Part shown: piece by piece, positions 1 through 9,418 of the stretch | Layout of the letters: the number at the start of each line of letters is the position of its first letter | Numbering within the stretch: the stretch's first letter is position 1 | Assembly (NCBI GenBank): GCA_031459855.1 | Contig: JAVKHP010000001.1 | Location: 1,470,059 to 1,534,058 of the forward strand | DNA length: 64,000 nt | Direction: 5' to 3' | From: Armatimonadota bacterium | GTDB taxonomy: Bacteria > Sysuimicrobiota > Sysuimicrobiia > Sysuimicrobiales > Humicultoraceae | Translations under genes and position numbers: made by a program | The notes under the pieces: generated by a model | The model's input: only the letters and a program-made list of their open reading frames with translations | Database searches by the model: none | What the model was told of the DNA's origin: nothing

Positions 1-34
1 CTCCGTACCCCGTCTTCCGCTCCGTACCCCGTCT
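1..34. repeat. short direct repeat at window edge
   Basis: A 15-base motif (CTCCGTACCCCGTCT) occurs at 1-15 and 20-34, a period of 19 bases, just downstream of the first minus-strand gene. The array may continue beyond the window. It resembles the other short intergenic repeats in this sequence. Confidence 0.6.
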
Positions 35-36
35 CC

Positions 37-963
37 CTAGCGGTCGATCGCGATCTGGACGATCTTCTTCGCCGTCTCGAGGGTGCGCACCACCGCCTGC
101 ATGAGCTGCGCTGCCTCGTCGGAGACCCGCGCGGTCTGCACGTCGCCCTCCAGCCCGCCACCGCCGCCGGCTGGCTGCGTCCGCGCCGCGAGGGTCAGGG
201 CTTCGGCTGCCTGCCGGATCGCGCGGTCGACGAGCTGCTGGGCCTGCTCCTCCGGCCGCATCCCGCGGGTGCCTAGCACGCCGCTGGGTCCGACCGTCGC
301 GGAGAGGTCCAGCGCTGGCTGCGCGGGCTGTGGGGTCGTGGTCTCGGGGGCGGTCCCTGCCTGGGCGAGCTCGGCCACCTTCCTGGCCGCCGCCTCGGTC
401 CGGCGCTGCATCGCCGCGATCCACTGGACCTCGGCCGCCTCGCGGACCACCCGGGCCTGGATCAGCAGGGGCCGGACGCCCTTGTAGGTGTTGGGATCTC
501 CGGCGATCAGCCGGAACTGGGGCTCCCCGGCCCCCGCAAGCAGGTTCACCGACTCCTGGATGTGCCGCTGCTGCGCCGCCGCGTCCACCGCCACGACCGC
601 GAGCTTGGCTTCGTGGAGCGCGCGGTCGAGCTCGGCCATGGCCTGCATCAGGGGGGTCTTGTCCACGACCAGTTCGGGCAGCGGTTCGTCCTTCTCTTCT
701 TCGACCTGCGTCGGCACCTGACCCGTGGTCGCCTCCTGCTGCTGCGGCTTGGGGGGCTCGCTCTGGGCGACGACGGTCTTGCGGACCTCCGGCGCAAGGG
801 CGGGCGCCTGGGGGGCGGGCGCATCGGCTGCGACCGGCGCGATCACGGTCTCCTCGGCCGGCGGCGCGACCTCGTCGAGCGGATGCGTGTAGATGTGCGT
901 GAACGCCAGTGACGCCGTGGCCAGGATCGTCACCGGCACCAGCGCCAGCAGGAATCGCTTCAC
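37..963 (-). CDS. secreted or membrane-anchored protein of unknown function
   Basis: A 308-residue protein starting at GTG 963, with a GGAGG ribosome-binding site 8 bases upstream. Residues 1-22 form a basic N-terminus and hydrophobic stretch (signal peptide or anchor). About 80 residues rich in Pro, Ala, Glu and Gln follow, then an alanine-rich, probably helical region (about 100-210), a Gly-rich spacer, and a helical C-terminus. I recognise no catalytic motif or family. The composition suggests an exported, extended or coiled protein. It is transcribed away from the neighbouring tRNA on the same strand; no co-transcribed partner is visible because the window ends downstream. Confidence 0.75.
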   Translation of the reverse strand: MKRFLLALVPVTILATASLAFTHIYTHPLDEVAPPAEETVIAPVAADAPAPQAPALAPEVRKTVVAQSEPPKPQQQEATTGQVPTQVEEEKDEPLPELVVDKTPLMQAMAELDRALHEAKLAVVAVDAAAQQRHIQESVNLLAGAGEPQFRLIAGDPNTYKGVRPLLIQARVVREAAEVQWIAAMQRRTEAAARKVAELAQAGTAPETTTPQPAQPALDLSATVGPSGVLGTRGMRPEEQAQQLVDRAIRQAAEALTLAARTQPAGGGGGLEGDVQTARVSDEAAQLMQAVVRTLETAKKIVQIAIDR

Positions 964-1250
964 CGTGACACCTCCGGGGATTCAGGATCGTTCCCGTCTT
1001 TCTTATAAGGGTGCCAGCCGGCCGGGCGCCCGACCATGGTAGGGCCGTTCCCGGAAGGTGGAAATTCGGTCAGCGGCCCCGGACGGTCGAGGTCGTGGGG
1101 ACCCCAGACGACCACGGAGCGGGACGTCCGGACGCTGCCACGACGTGCGGTCTCCGCGGCGCCGCTGACGGGCAGACGATGGCGGCGCCCACGTGCCCGC
1201 GCGCACCATGCGACACCAGGATCCCTGCGGAATCGGTAACGCCCGGACGA

Positions 1251-1340
1251 TGGCGGAGGAGGTGGGATTTGAACCCACGAGGCGCGCATGCGCCCAACGG
1301 TTTTCGAGACCGTCCGGGTACCGGGCTCCCGAACTCCTCC
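1251..1340 (-). tRNA. tRNA-Ser (anticodon CGA)
   Basis: Read on the minus strand, the sequence folds as a class II tRNA: 7-bp acceptor stem (GGAGGAG with CTCCTCC), anticodon loop CTCGAAA in a 5-bp stem, a long variable arm (GGGCGCATGCGCGCC region), a T-arm with GTTCAAATC, and an encoded CCA end at 1251-1253. The long variable arm and CGA anticodon identify tRNA-Ser reading UCG. Confidence 0.97.
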
Positions 1341-1368
1341 AACGTCTCAATGTACCATGTCGCGGCCC

Positions 1369-1398
1369 TTGACGCCATGCGAGCCGGTGCGGTGTAAT
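1369..1398 (+). promoter_or_regulatory. sigma70-type promoter of the DUF1646 gene
   Basis: TTGACG at 1369-1374 and TGTAAT at 1393-1398 are separated by 18 bases. The predicted transcription start (about 1405) falls at the GTG start codon of the next gene at 1407, which has no Shine-Dalgarno sequence. The transcript may therefore be leaderless. Confidence 0.55.
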
Positions 1399-1406
1399 CC
1401 TGAACC

Positions 1407-2576
1407 GTGCCGTTCCCCATCCTCGCCAACCTCGTCGTCCTGCTGGTGGTCCTGGCGGGCCCGTTCCTCTCCCGCCGGATCGAGCAGAACCTCGAGGCAT
1501 TCCTGTTCGTCGCCGGCGTGGCCTCGGCCCTGGCGTCGGGGGTGCTCACGGTGCCCCTGATCGGTGAGGCGCTGCGCCATCCGCTGCCGATCACCGCAGC
1601 GGTCTTCGGGTTCGGCCTGCTCTTCCTGTGGGCGCGCACCCACGTGGGGCAGGCCGTCGACTGGGCCCAGGCCCGGATCGGCGCCGGCGCCCTCGTGGCG
1701 GTGGCCACCGTGGGGCTGGGGCTGGCCGCGAGTGTCGTCACGGCGATCATCGCCTCGCTGGTGCTCGTGGAGTTCATCTCGGCCCTGCGCCTGCCCCGGC
1801 GCACCGAGACCCGCATCGTGGTGTTCGCCTGCTTCGCCATCGGCCTGGGCGCCGCGCTCACGCCGGTCGGCGAGCCGCTGTCGACCATCGCCACGGCCAA
1901 GCTCCGGCAGGAGTTCTGGTTCCTGCTGCGGCTGCTGGGGCCCTACGTCGTCCCGGGCGTGGTGGCGCTGGGAGTGCTGGCGCGCGTGGCAGCGCGGGAC
2001 GCCGTGCGGGGCGCGGGCGACGCCGCATCGACCGGTGCGCCGGGCGCACCGCTCGCAGACGCGCCGGGCGCCTCCGGGACCCCCGACGCCCCCCTGGCCT
2101 CGGCAGCGGGCGCGTCGCCCGACGCCCTCCCAGCCCCCGCAGCGGGCGCGTCGCCCGACGCCTCCCTGATCGCGTCGCCTGCGGTCGAGTCGGTGCGCAC
2201 CGTGGTGGTCCGGGCCGCCCGCGTCTACCTCTTCGTGGTGGCGCTCACGCTGCTGGGGGAAGGGTTCCGGCCGGTGATCGAGGCGTACGTGATCGGCCTC
2301 GACGCGCGCGTGCTCTACTGGATCAACATGGTCTCGGCCGTGCTGGACAACGCGACGCTGACAGCCGCCGAGGTCGACGCGCGCATGAGCGCCCGGCAGG
2401 TCCAGGCCGTGCTCATGGGGCTGCTGGTCAGCGGTGGGATGCTGATCCCCGGCAACATCCCCAACATCGTCGCCGCGGGGCGCCTGGGGATCGGGAGCCG
2501 CCAGTGGGCGCAAGTGGCGGTGCCGGTGGGCGCCGCGCTCCTCGTGCTCTACTACGTCGTCCTGTTCGTGCTGTAA
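1407..2576 (+). CDS. DUF1646 family membrane transporter
   Basis: A 389-residue polytopic membrane protein starting at GTG. The N-terminus (MPFPILANLVVLLVVLAGPF), the SRRIEQNLE segment and the LTPVGEPLST motif around residues 150-160 match the DUF1646 family, predicted cation transporters related to the ArsB/NhaD ion-transporter superfamily. The substrate is unknown. Between helices, residues about 200-255 form an unusual Ala/Pro/Asp/Gly linker with a repeated unit (AAGASPDA), which looks like a repeat-driven insertion. The family's C-terminal helices with SGGMLIPGNIPN are intact. The gene stands alone behind its own promoter. Confidence 0.85.
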   Translation: MPFPILANLVVLLVVLAGPFLSRRIEQNLEAFLFVAGVASALASGVLTVPLIGEALRHPLPITAAVFGFGLLFLWARTHVGQAVDWAQARIGAGALVAVATVGLGLAASVVTAIIASLVLVEFISALRLPRRTETRIVVFACFAIGLGAALTPVGEPLSTIATAKLRQEFWFLLRLLGPYVVPGVVALGVLARVAARDAVRGAGDAASTGAPGAPLADAPGASGTPDAPLASAAGASPDALPAPAAGASPDASLIASPAVESVRTVVVRAARVYLFVVALTLLGEGFRPVIEAYVIGLDARVLYWINMVSAVLDNATLTAAEVDARMSARQVQAVLMGLLVSGGMLIPGNIPNIVAAGRLGIGSRQWAQVAVPVGAALLVLYYVVLFVL

Positions 2577-2635
2577 ACGACAAACGACCGGAGACTGCAC
2601 CACGCGGCCGGCCGCTGGCGTGGTGGCCGCGGGTG

Positions 2636-2663
2636 GCAGCCCCGGTACCGGCACCGGGGCTGC
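2636..2663. terminator. perfect 11-bp hairpin downstream of the DUF1646 gene
   Basis: GCAGCCCCGGT (2636-2646) pairs perfectly with ACCGGGGCTGC (2653-2663) across a 6-base loop, 60 bases after the stop codon. There is no T-run, so it could be a non-canonical terminator or a processing/stability hairpin. The rest of the 2577-2934 gap is GC-rich and holds no gene I can support. Confidence 0.35.
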
Positions 2664-2934
2664 GATGTCCCGCAGGACGCAATAGCGGCACGACGACATC
2701 GGAGGCCACACGGCGCCGAAGGCTGCGCGCCGGCGCAGGCCGAACCCCTCCAGCGGCGGTGCGGGACAGGACGCGGGGCGCGTTCGCGGGCGCGCCGCCG
2801 GGGCCGACCCCGTGGTGCGTCGTCGGGGGTGCCAGAGGGCGCCCCGTCGGCGTCGACTACGGCGCCCCGGCACGTGGGCGGCAGGTGGAGGACGTGCGGT
2901 GCGTCGGAGGACGTGCCGTCGGGGAGGGACGACG

Positions 2935-3945
2935 ATGCGGCAGACGATGTGGGTCGCAGCGGGTGTGGTGCTCGCCGCCGCGGCGCTGGCGGCCGCGACG
3001 GCAGCGGGGGGCGTGGCGGGGTTCCTGTGGGGCGCCCGCATGGGCGGCCTCGCGCGCTGGGACGCACCGGCGGAACGCTACCTGAGCGGCGAGGGGCCGG
3101 AGAAGATCGCGGTCGTGCGGGTCGTCGGGCCGATCTCGCGCGAGGGCCGGGGTGTCGCGCTGCTGGGCACCGGGGCCTCCAGCCGCGCCCTCGTGGCGTT
3201 GCTGGAGCGTGCGCGGCGCGATCCGGCCATCCGGGCGGTGATCGTCGAGCTGGACACGCCGGGCGGCTCGGTGGTGGCCAGCGACGAACTCTACCAAGCC
3301 CTCGTCGCGCTGCGGCGTGCCGGCAAACCGGTCGTGGCCCTCCTGACCGAGGTGGCGGCCTCGGGTGGGTACTACGTCGCCGCGGCCGCCGACCACATCG
3401 TCGCAGCGCCCACCACCGTCACGGGTAGCATCGGCGTGATCGTGGCGCTGGCCAACACCGAGGCGTTGAGCCGCAAGATCGGCGTCCGCACCATCGTGTT
3501 CAAGAGCGGTGCGTTCAAGGACCTGGGTAACCCCAACCGCCCGATGACGCCGGCCGAAGCCGCGATCGTGCAGCGCCTGGTCGACGAGGCCTACGCGCGG
3601 TTCGTCGAGGCGGTGGCCCGGGGCCGCAGGATGGATCCCGCGCGCGTGCGGCGGCTCGCCGACGGACGCATCTACACCGGGCTGCAGGCGCAGCGGCTGG
3701 GCCTGGTCGACAGCCTGGGCCACCTGCCCGCAGCGGTGACGATCGCCATGCGGCGCGCAGGGCTCGCGCAGGCGACCGTGGTCGAGTACGGCGCCGGCGG
3801 CGGCCTGCTGCAGGCCCTGCTCGGCGCGCTCGGCCGCAGCCTGCCCGTGGGGTGGGACGCGGTCGACCCGGCACCGGTGCCCGAGGCCACGGGGGCGGCG
3901 CTGGCGGGCTGGGGACTCAGCGTCCAGTACCTGATGGTGCCCTGA
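2935..3945 (+). CDS. sppA: signal peptide peptidase SppA-type protease (S49)
   Basis: A 336-residue membrane-anchored serine protease that would degrade leftover signal peptides or membrane protein fragments. The start is ATG 2935, preceded by GGGGAGGG; open frame further upstream lacks family similarity. Residues 5-32 form the N-terminal membrane anchor. ELDTPGGS (about 105-112) and ASGGYYVAA with Ser143 are the S49 nucleophile region. Lys195 in KSGAFKD sits 52 residues later, the spacing of the Ser/Lys dyad in Bacillus SppA. The length fits the short (36K) single-domain form. The patatin gene follows after 6 bases, so the two are probably co-transcribed. Confidence 0.92.
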   Translation: MRQTMWVAAGVVLAAAALAAATAAGGVAGFLWGARMGGLARWDAPAERYLSGEGPEKIAVVRVVGPISREGRGVALLGTGASSRALVALLERARRDPAIRAVIVELDTPGGSVVASDELYQALVALRRAGKPVVALLTEVAASGGYYVAAAADHIVAAPTTVTGSIGVIVALANTEALSRKIGVRTIVFKSGAFKDLGNPNRPMTPAEAAIVQRLVDEAYARFVEAVARGRRMDPARVRRLADGRIYTGLQAQRLGLVDSLGHLPAAVTIAMRRAGLAQATVVEYGAGGGLLQALLGALGRSLPVGWDAVDPAPVPEATGAALAGWGLSVQYLMVP

Positions 3946-3951
3946 GGGCGC

Positions 3952-5613
3952 GTGGCCGTGACGACGCGGCTGGCGCTGGTGCTCTCGGGCGGCGTCTCGC
4001 TGGGCGCCTACCAGGCGGGCGCGGTCGCCGAGCTGCTCTGGGCCCTCGAACATCGCCTCGACGCGTCTGCACCCGTCGTGCTCGACGTGGTCACGGGGGC
4101 GTCGGCGGGGGCGATGACCGCAGCGGTGCTGGCCCGCGCGCTGATGGTCGACCGCGCCGCGGCGGCCGACCTGCACCGCGCCTGGGTCAGGGAGATCTCG
4201 TTCGCGCAGCTGACCGAGGGGCCGCCGGGTGCGAGCTTCTTCTCCGATCGGGCCATCTGGGCGCTGGCCCGGGCGATCCTGCTCCGCCACCCCGCGACGG
4301 CTGCGCGTCCCGCGGCGGGCCCCCACCCCGCGGCCCCCGCCACCCTGCGCGTGGCGTTCGCGCTCGCCAACCTGAACGGTGTGCGCTACTCACTGGGGTA
4401 CGCCAACACCCCGGGACGGTTCGACACCGCGCTCTTCGCCGACTGGATCACCTTCACGGTGCGGGCGGGCGTTCCCGCCGACTGGCAGGCGATCGCCCGG
4501 GCGGCGATCGCCTCCGGCGCGTTTCCGTTCGCATTCCCCACCGTCCGCCTCGAGCGGCGCCTGGCCGACTACCGGCACGCGGACATCTACGCGCCGGACG
4601 GCATGCGGGCCTTCACCTACGCCGACGGCGGGCTGTTCAACAACGAGCCGGTGGGGCTGGCCCGCGACCTCGTCGAGGCGGTGGAAGACGAGGAGCCGGC
4701 AGCGGCGGCCGACCGCAGGGTCTACCTCCTCGTCGACCCGTTCCCCGGTGCGGCGGCGGTGGCACCGGACCTGGGCGAGGCGCCGCTGTCTGCGCGCGTG
4801 CTGGCCGATCGACTCCTCAACGCGGTGCTGGGCGAGGCGTCCAAGCGCGACTGGATCCGCGCCAGCCGCATCAACACGCGGCTGCGCTGGCAGGACCGCC
4901 TGCTCGACTGCCTGGCGGCCGTGGTCGCCGACGCCCCGGCACCGTCGCGCGCGGCGGCCGCAGCGCGGGCCGCGGACCTGGTGGCGGAGATCGCAACGTT
5001 CAAGGGCACCCGCGCGGCCGGCGAGACCGTCCCGCCCGAGGAGGCACGCCGCCGCCACCTCGACGAGAACCTGCGCCGCCTGGGCCCGCTGCTGGCCCGC
5101 GACGACGCGCTCTACGCGCGGGTGCGCGACGATCCCGCGGCGGCCGCGCTCTTCCTCGACCTGGCCTACGCGCTCGAGAACGTCGCGGGGCTGCGCAACA
5201 AAGTCGACCTGGACCTGCACCTCATCGCGCCGGCGCCCGGCACGCTGGCCGGCGACTTCCTGGGCAACTTCGGCGGCTTCTTCGACGAGGCATGGCGCGA
5301 GCACGACTACCGCCGCGGACGCGCCGACGCCCGGCAGGTGCTGGAGGCGCTGGCACAGACGGTGCCCGCGCTGGCCTACGTCCCGGATGCCGCGGAAGCC
5401 TACCGCCCCGCGCGCGACCTAAGCGCGGTGGGCGGCCCCGACGTGCCACCTGCGGCCGCCGCGCACCTGGCGGCGCGGCTCGCCGCACACCTCGCCTGCG
5501 CCCTTGTCCCCTCCGCGCGGCCGCGCCTGTGGCGCGCGCTGGCGACGCTGGGCGCCCGCATCGCGGCCCGGCGCATCGTGGCGGGGCTGCTGCGCCGTCC
5601 CGCCGGCAGCTAG
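3952..5613 (+). CDS. patatin-like phospholipase
   Basis: A 553-residue acyl hydrolase with a GTG start 6 bases after sppA. The patatin motifs are present in order: the oxyanion loop SGGVSLGAYQAG (12-23), the GASAG nucleophile elbow with Ser51, and the DGG triad at 225-227 (ADGGLFNN). About 300 further residues are Ala/Arg-rich and largely helical, longer than minimal patatins and like the extended cytosolic or peripheral bacterial forms. No signal peptide is visible. The family hydrolyses phospholipid or other lipid acyl esters; the substrate here is unknown. Linkage to SppA suggests a membrane-turnover role, which is inference. Confidence 0.9.
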   Translation: MAVTTRLALVLSGGVSLGAYQAGAVAELLWALEHRLDASAPVVLDVVTGASAGAMTAAVLARALMVDRAAAADLHRAWVREISFAQLTEGPPGASFFSDRAIWALARAILLRHPATAARPAAGPHPAAPATLRVAFALANLNGVRYSLGYANTPGRFDTALFADWITFTVRAGVPADWQAIARAAIASGAFPFAFPTVRLERRLADYRHADIYAPDGMRAFTYADGGLFNNEPVGLARDLVEAVEDEEPAAAADRRVYLLVDPFPGAAAVAPDLGEAPLSARVLADRLLNAVLGEASKRDWIRASRINTRLRWQDRLLDCLAAVVADAPAPSRAAAAARAADLVAEIATFKGTRAAGETVPPEEARRRHLDENLRRLGPLLARDDALYARVRDDPAAAALFLDLAYALENVAGLRNKVDLDLHLIAPAPGTLAGDFLGNFGGFFDEAWREHDYRRGRADARQVLEALAQTVPALAYVPDAAEAYRPARDLSAVGGPDVPPAAAAHLAARLAAHLACALVPSARPRLWRALATLGARIAARRIVAGLLRRPAGS

Positions 5614-5642
5614 TCGCTTCGAGACACCTGCGGCCGCCCCAG

Positions 5643-5698
5643 CGCGCGTCGGGGCGCATGCGCGTCGGGGCACATGCGCATCGGGGCTCCACATCGGG
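5643..5698. repeat. 16-bp tandem repeat, about three copies
   Basis: GCGCGTCGGGGCGCAT, GCGCGTCGGGGCACAT and GCGCATCGGGGCTCCA follow one another from 5643, trailing into ATCGGGAC. The array lies between the patatin gene and the operator of the next operon. Confidence 0.65.
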
Positions 5699-5802
5699 AC
5701 GCACGCTCGTCAGGGAGCCGGGGGCCCCGCGTCGCACCGCCGGCTTCGGGCAGGGGATCGGGCCGGTGCTGCCGAACGCCTATATGCACGTTTGCGCGTT
5801 CA

Positions 5803-5816
5803 TGAACATTTGTTCA
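5803..5816. promoter_or_regulatory. palindromic operator, probable SorC-regulator site
   Basis: TGAACA-TT-TGTTCA is a perfect inverted repeat ending 8 bases before the ATG at 5825, inside an unusually AT-rich stretch. TATATG at 5781-5786 could be a -10 element, so the palindrome would sit just after the transcription start. A SorC-family regulator is encoded by the operon's second gene, making autoregulation the simplest reading. No Shine-Dalgarno sequence precedes the first gene. Confidence 0.6.
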
Positions 5817-5824
5817 CTTTGCCG

Positions 5825-7168
5825 ATGGGACTGCTGACGCGCCTGCAGGCGCGCGCGCGCGAGGGACGGCCGATCCGCGTGGCGGTGGTCGGCGCGGGCC
5901 AGATGGGCGCGAGCCTGTGCCGGCGGTTGGGACGCCTGCCCGGGTTCGTCCTGGTGGGTGCCTGCGACGTGGTGCCCGACCGCGCGGCGGCGGCGCTGGC
6001 GCACGCCGGCGTCCCCGTCGGGTCTGCCGGGGACGACGGTGAGGCCACGCGCCTCGCGCACGCAGGGCGCGCGGTGGCCACCACGCGCGCCGATGTGCTC
6101 CTCGACCTGCCCGAGGTCGACGTGGTCGTAGACGCCACGGGCGACCCCGACGCCGGTGGGCGGCTGGCGCTGGCGGCGCTGGCGCGGCGGCGTGCCGTGG
6201 TCACCCTCAACGTCGAGGCCGAGGCCACGGTGGGGCCGCTCCTGGCGTGGCAGGCGCGCGCTGCCGGCGTGGTCTACACGCTGGCCGCCGGCGACGAGCC
6301 CGCGGTCCTGGCCGAGCTGGTCGAGTTCGCGCGGGTGGTGGGGCTCGACGTGGTCTGTGCGGGGAAGGGCAAGAACAACCGCCTCGACCGTACCGCCACC
6401 GCGGCGTCGGTGGCGCTGGAGGCCGCGCAGCGGGGCATGAGCCCGCGCATGCTGGCCGCCTTCGTGGACGGCACCAAGACCATGGCGGAGCTCACGGTCC
6501 TGGCCAACGCCACCGGCCTCGTCCCCGACCGCCCTGGCCTCCACGGTCCGCGGGCAGACCTGGCCGACCTGCTGCGCGTGTTCGTGCCCGTCGCCGACGG
6601 CGGCCTCCTGCAGCGCAGCGGTGTGGTCGACTTCGCCGTGGGCGACGTGGCGCCCGGGGTCTTCGTGGTGGGCCGGACGGACGATGCTGCGTTGCGGCGG
6701 GACCTCGCCTACCTCCGGATGGGTGCGGGGCCCTACTACCTGCTCTACCGTCCGTACCACCTGGCCAGCCTGGAGGCGCCGGTGACGATCGCGCGCGCCG
6801 TGCTCGACGGCGAGGTGACCATGGCGGCATCCGGCGCCCCCGTGGCCGAGTGCGTCGCGGCCGCCAAGCGCGACCTCCACCCGGGCGACGTGCTCGACGG
6901 CATCGGCGGGGATGCGGTCTACGGCGTGACCCTGGCGGCCGACGAGGCGCGGGCGCGCGAGGCCGTGCCGGTGGGGGTGACCACCGGGGCGCGCGTGCGC
7001 CGCCCGGTGGCCCGCGACGCGCTGCTGACGGCGGCCGACGTTGAGCTCGACGAGTCCCTGGCCGTGGTGCACCTGCGGCGGCTGCAGGACGTCCTGGTGC
7101 GCGACGGCACGCTGCCGCCGCTGGCCGCAGACGCCGGGCGCCTGCCCGCGCGGGCGGGATCGGCATGA
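5825..7168 (+). CDS. NAD(P)-binding oxidoreductase with C-terminal SAF domain
   Basis: A 447-residue protein resembling homoserine-dehydrogenase-type NAD(P) enzymes that carry a SAF domain. A Rossmann GAGQMG motif lies at about 23-28, VVDATGDPDAG in the cofactor domain, and a middle region includes GKGKNNRLDRTAT and FVDGTKTMAEL. The C-terminal 90 residues (from about KRDLHPGDVLDGIGGD) look like a SAF fold, as in sugar-acid dehydratases and antifreeze/FlgA-like domains. Members of this family occur in sugar, polyol or sugar-acid degradation clusters; the substrate is not readable here. It is the first gene of an operon with SorC and E1 genes, behind the TGAACA palindrome. Confidence 0.75.
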   Translation: MGLLTRLQARAREGRPIRVAVVGAGQMGASLCRRLGRLPGFVLVGACDVVPDRAAAALAHAGVPVGSAGDDGEATRLAHAGRAVATTRADVLLDLPEVDVVVDATGDPDAGGRLALAALARRRAVVTLNVEAEATVGPLLAWQARAAGVVYTLAAGDEPAVLAELVEFARVVGLDVVCAGKGKNNRLDRTATAASVALEAAQRGMSPRMLAAFVDGTKTMAELTVLANATGLVPDRPGLHGPRADLADLLRVFVPVADGGLLQRSGVVDFAVGDVAPGVFVVGRTDDAALRRDLAYLRMGAGPYYLLYRPYHLASLEAPVTIARAVLDGEVTMAASGAPVAECVAAAKRDLHPGDVLDGIGGDAVYGVTLAADEARAREAVPVGVTTGARVRRPVARDALLTAADVELDESLAVVHLRRLQDVLVRDGTLPPLAADAGRLPARAGSA

Positions 7169-7232
7169 CGCACCGCACCCCGGCGCCTCGCGTCCCGGCT
7201 CTGCCACATCGGGGCTGGCGGGTGCACGCGTC

Positions 7233-8285
7233 ATGAGCCGCGGCGAGACGGGCGCGGGCGAGACGCGCGCGATGGAGGGCCGGACACAGGCCGCGCGCGC
7301 GGGGGCGCGCGCCGCCGCGCTGCTGGCCAAGGTGGCCGACCTGTACTACCTGCGCGACCTCACGCAGCAGGAGATCGCCGCACGCCTGGGGCTGTCGCGG
7401 CCCACGGTCTCGCGCCTGCTGCGGCGCGCCCGCGAGGTGGGCGTCGTGCGCATCGAGATCGCGGCCCCGCCCGGGACGCACCACGAGCTCGAGCGCGCCC
7501 TGGAGGACCGCTTCGGCCTGCGCGAGGCCATCGTGGTCACCGGCGACGCCGGCGATCCCGAGGCGACGCGGCGCGCGCTGGGCCGCGCCGGCGCCCGCTA
7601 CCTCGAACGCGCGCTGCAGGGCGGTGCGCGCGTGGGCATCTCGTGGGGGACCACGCTGCGGGCGGTGGTGGACCACCTGCGGCCCCGGCCATTGCGGCCG
7701 GTGGTCGTGCCGCTGGTGGGCGGCGTCGGGCAGGTGGCACCCGGCATCCACGCCAACGACCTGGCCGCCGGCCTGGCCGCTGCGTTCGCGGGCCAGGCCC
7801 ACCTGCTCCACGCGCCGGCCATCGTCGCAGCGCCCGCGCTGGCGCGCGCCCTGCTGGCCGACGTCGGCATCCGACGGGTGCTGGCGCAGGCGCGGACGGT
7901 GGACGTGGCGGTGGTGGGGATCGGCGCGCTCGTGCCGTCGTCCACGCTGGTGCGCAGCGGCTACTTCTCGGCGGCCGACCTGGCGCAGCTGCGGCGGCGG
8001 GGCGCCGTGGGCGACATCTGCACGCGGGCCTACACCGCGACGGGCGCACCCGTCGACGGCGCCCTCGACCGGCGCATCCTGGCGGTGACCCTCGACGACC
8101 TCCGGCGCATCCGCACCGTGGTGGCGGTGGCCGGCGGGGCAGAGAAGGCGGCGGCGATCGCCGGGGCGCTGCGGGGCGGCCTGGTGGACGTGCTCGTCAC
8201 CGACCACGTGGCGGCCGCCGCCGTGCTGGACGCTGCCCGCACCGCGACGGTGGCCTCCGCAGCGCGCGCGGAGGGCGTACGGTGA
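7233..8285 (+). CDS. SorC family transcriptional regulator
   Basis: A 350-residue sugar-responsive regulator. The N-terminal helix-turn-helix includes [20 protein letters not shown] (about 50-69); the remainder is the SorC sugar-phosphate-binding domain, with GISWGTT and PLVGGVG segments typical of the family. The start at ATG 7233 gives a 35-residue arginine/alanine-rich extension; ATG 7272 is an alternative start. The stop overlaps the next start (GTGA), indicating translational coupling to the E1 alpha gene. SorC proteins usually bind phosphorylated sugars and control their own catabolic operon; the palindrome at 5803 is the likely site. Confidence 0.9.
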   Translation: MSRGETGAGETRAMEGRTQAARAGARAAALLAKVADLYYLRDLTQQEIAARLGLSRPTVSRLLRRAREVGVVRIEIAAPPGTHHELERALEDRFGLREAIVVTGDAGDPEATRRALGRAGARYLERALQGGARVGISWGTTLRAVVDHLRPRPLRPVVVPLVGGVGQVAPGIHANDLAAGLAAAFAGQAHLLHAPAIVAAPALARALLADVGIRRVLAQARTVDVAVVGIGALVPSSTLVRSGYFSAADLAQLRRRGAVGDICTRAYTATGAPVDGALDRRILAVTLDDLRRIRTVVAVAGGAEKAAAIAGALRGGLVDVLVTDHVAAAAVLDAARTATVASAARAEGVR

Positions 8286-9418
8286 AGGCGCTGGCCCTGC
8301 CCACCGATCGGCTCGTCGGGCTCCTGCGCACCATGCTGCTCATTCGGGCGTTCGAGGAGCGGGCGGAGGTGCTCTTCACCCAGGGGCGCGTCCACGGCAC
8401 GATGCACCTGAGCATCGGGCAGGAGGCGGTCGCCGCGGGCGTCTGCGCGGCGCTGCGGCCCGACGACTACATCCTCAGCACCCACCGGGGCCACGGCCAC
8501 TGCCTGGCCAAGGGCGCCGACGTGCGCGCCATGATGGCCGAGTTCCTCGGGAAGGCCACGGGGCTGTGCCGCGGCCGGGGCGGCAGCATGCACATCGCCG
8601 ACGTCGAGGGCGGCAACCTGGGCGCCAACGGCATCGTGGCCGGCGGCCTCCCGATTGCCACCGGGGTGGGGCTATCGATCCAGCTGCGGCGCAGCGGCCA
8701 GGTGTGCGTGGCGTTCTTCGGCGACGGCGCCGCCAACGAGGGCGCGTTCCACGAGGCGCTGAACCTGGCCTCCATCTGGCGGCTGCCGGTGGTGTTCGTC
8801 TGCGAGAACAACCAGTACGCCATGTCCATGCCCGTGGCGCGCAGCATGAACGTCGAGCGCATCAGCCAGCGCGCCTGCGCCTACGGCATCCCCGGGGAGA
8901 CCATCGACGGCATGGACGTCCTGGCGGTCTACACCGCGGCGGCTGCCGCCGTGGCTCGGGCGCGCGCCGGCGAGGGCCCGACGCTGCTGGAGTGCGTCAC
9001 CTACCGCTACCGGGGCCACAGCAAGAGCGACCTCCAGCGCTATCGCACCCGCGACGAGGTCGACGCCTGGCGGCAGCGCGACCCCATCGTGCGCTTCCGG
9101 CAGTGGCTGGTGGCCGAAGGCCTGCTGACCGACGACGCGGCGGCGCGGCTCGAGGCCGAGGCGCGTGCGATCATCGACGACGCGCTGCGGTTCGCCGAGG
9201 CCAGCCCCGAGCCCGATCCGGCGACGCTGCTCGACGACGTCTACGCAGACGACGGCCCGACCGCTGCCGCCCCTGACCCGGCCGCTGGCGATCCCGATGC
9301 TCATGCGCGCCGCCCCCGCGACGGCCAGGGTCCGCCTCGGGTGCCGGATGCCGATTCTGCGGGCGCCGACGCGCCCCACCGCGGGTCGGGGCACGCTCCG
9401 GAGGCCGGCGCGCTGTGA
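8282..9418 (+). CDS. thiamine-diphosphate E1 alpha subunit (pyruvate/acetoin dehydrogenase type)
   Basis: A 378-residue alpha subunit of a 2-oxo acid or acetoin dehydrogenase E1, starting at GTG in a GTGA overlap with the SorC gene. The ThDP-binding motif [15 protein letters not shown] (about 141-155) ending in CENN and the family motif [10 protein letters not shown] are both present. After the conserved core the last 45 residues are Ala/Pro/Asp-rich and not conserved, a low-complexity tail. The stop overlaps the beta-subunit start. It acts with the beta subunit to decarboxylate a 2-oxo acid or cleave acetoin; which one cannot be told. Confidence 0.9.
   Translation: MKALALPTDRLVGLLRTMLLIRAFEERAEVLFTQGRVHGTMHLSIGQEAVAAGVCAALRPDDYILSTHRGHGHCLAKGADVRAMMAEFLGKATGLCRGRGGSMHIADVEGGNLGANGIVAGGLPIATGVGLSIQLRRSGQVCVAFFGDGAANEGAFHEALNLASIWRLPVVFVCENNQYAMSMPVARSMNVERISQRACAYGIPGETIDGMDVLAVYTAAAAAVARARAGEGPTLLECVTYRYRGHSKSDLQRYRTRDEVDAWRQRDPIVRFRQWLVAEGLLTDDAAARLEAEARAIIDDALRFAEASPEPDPATLLDDVYADDGPTAAAPDPAAGDPDAHARRPRDGQGPPRVPDADSAGADAPHRGSGHAPEAGAL

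Noticed and set aside
1347-3041. 564-residue minus-strand open frame over the DUF1646 gene
   Set aside because: It is rich in Arg, His and Pro and has no domain; it crosses a promoter and a well-supported gene.
7041-7232. longer N-terminus for the SorC regulator
   Set aside because: The open frame upstream of 7233 overlaps the end of the dehydrogenase gene and shows no similarity to SorC proteins.
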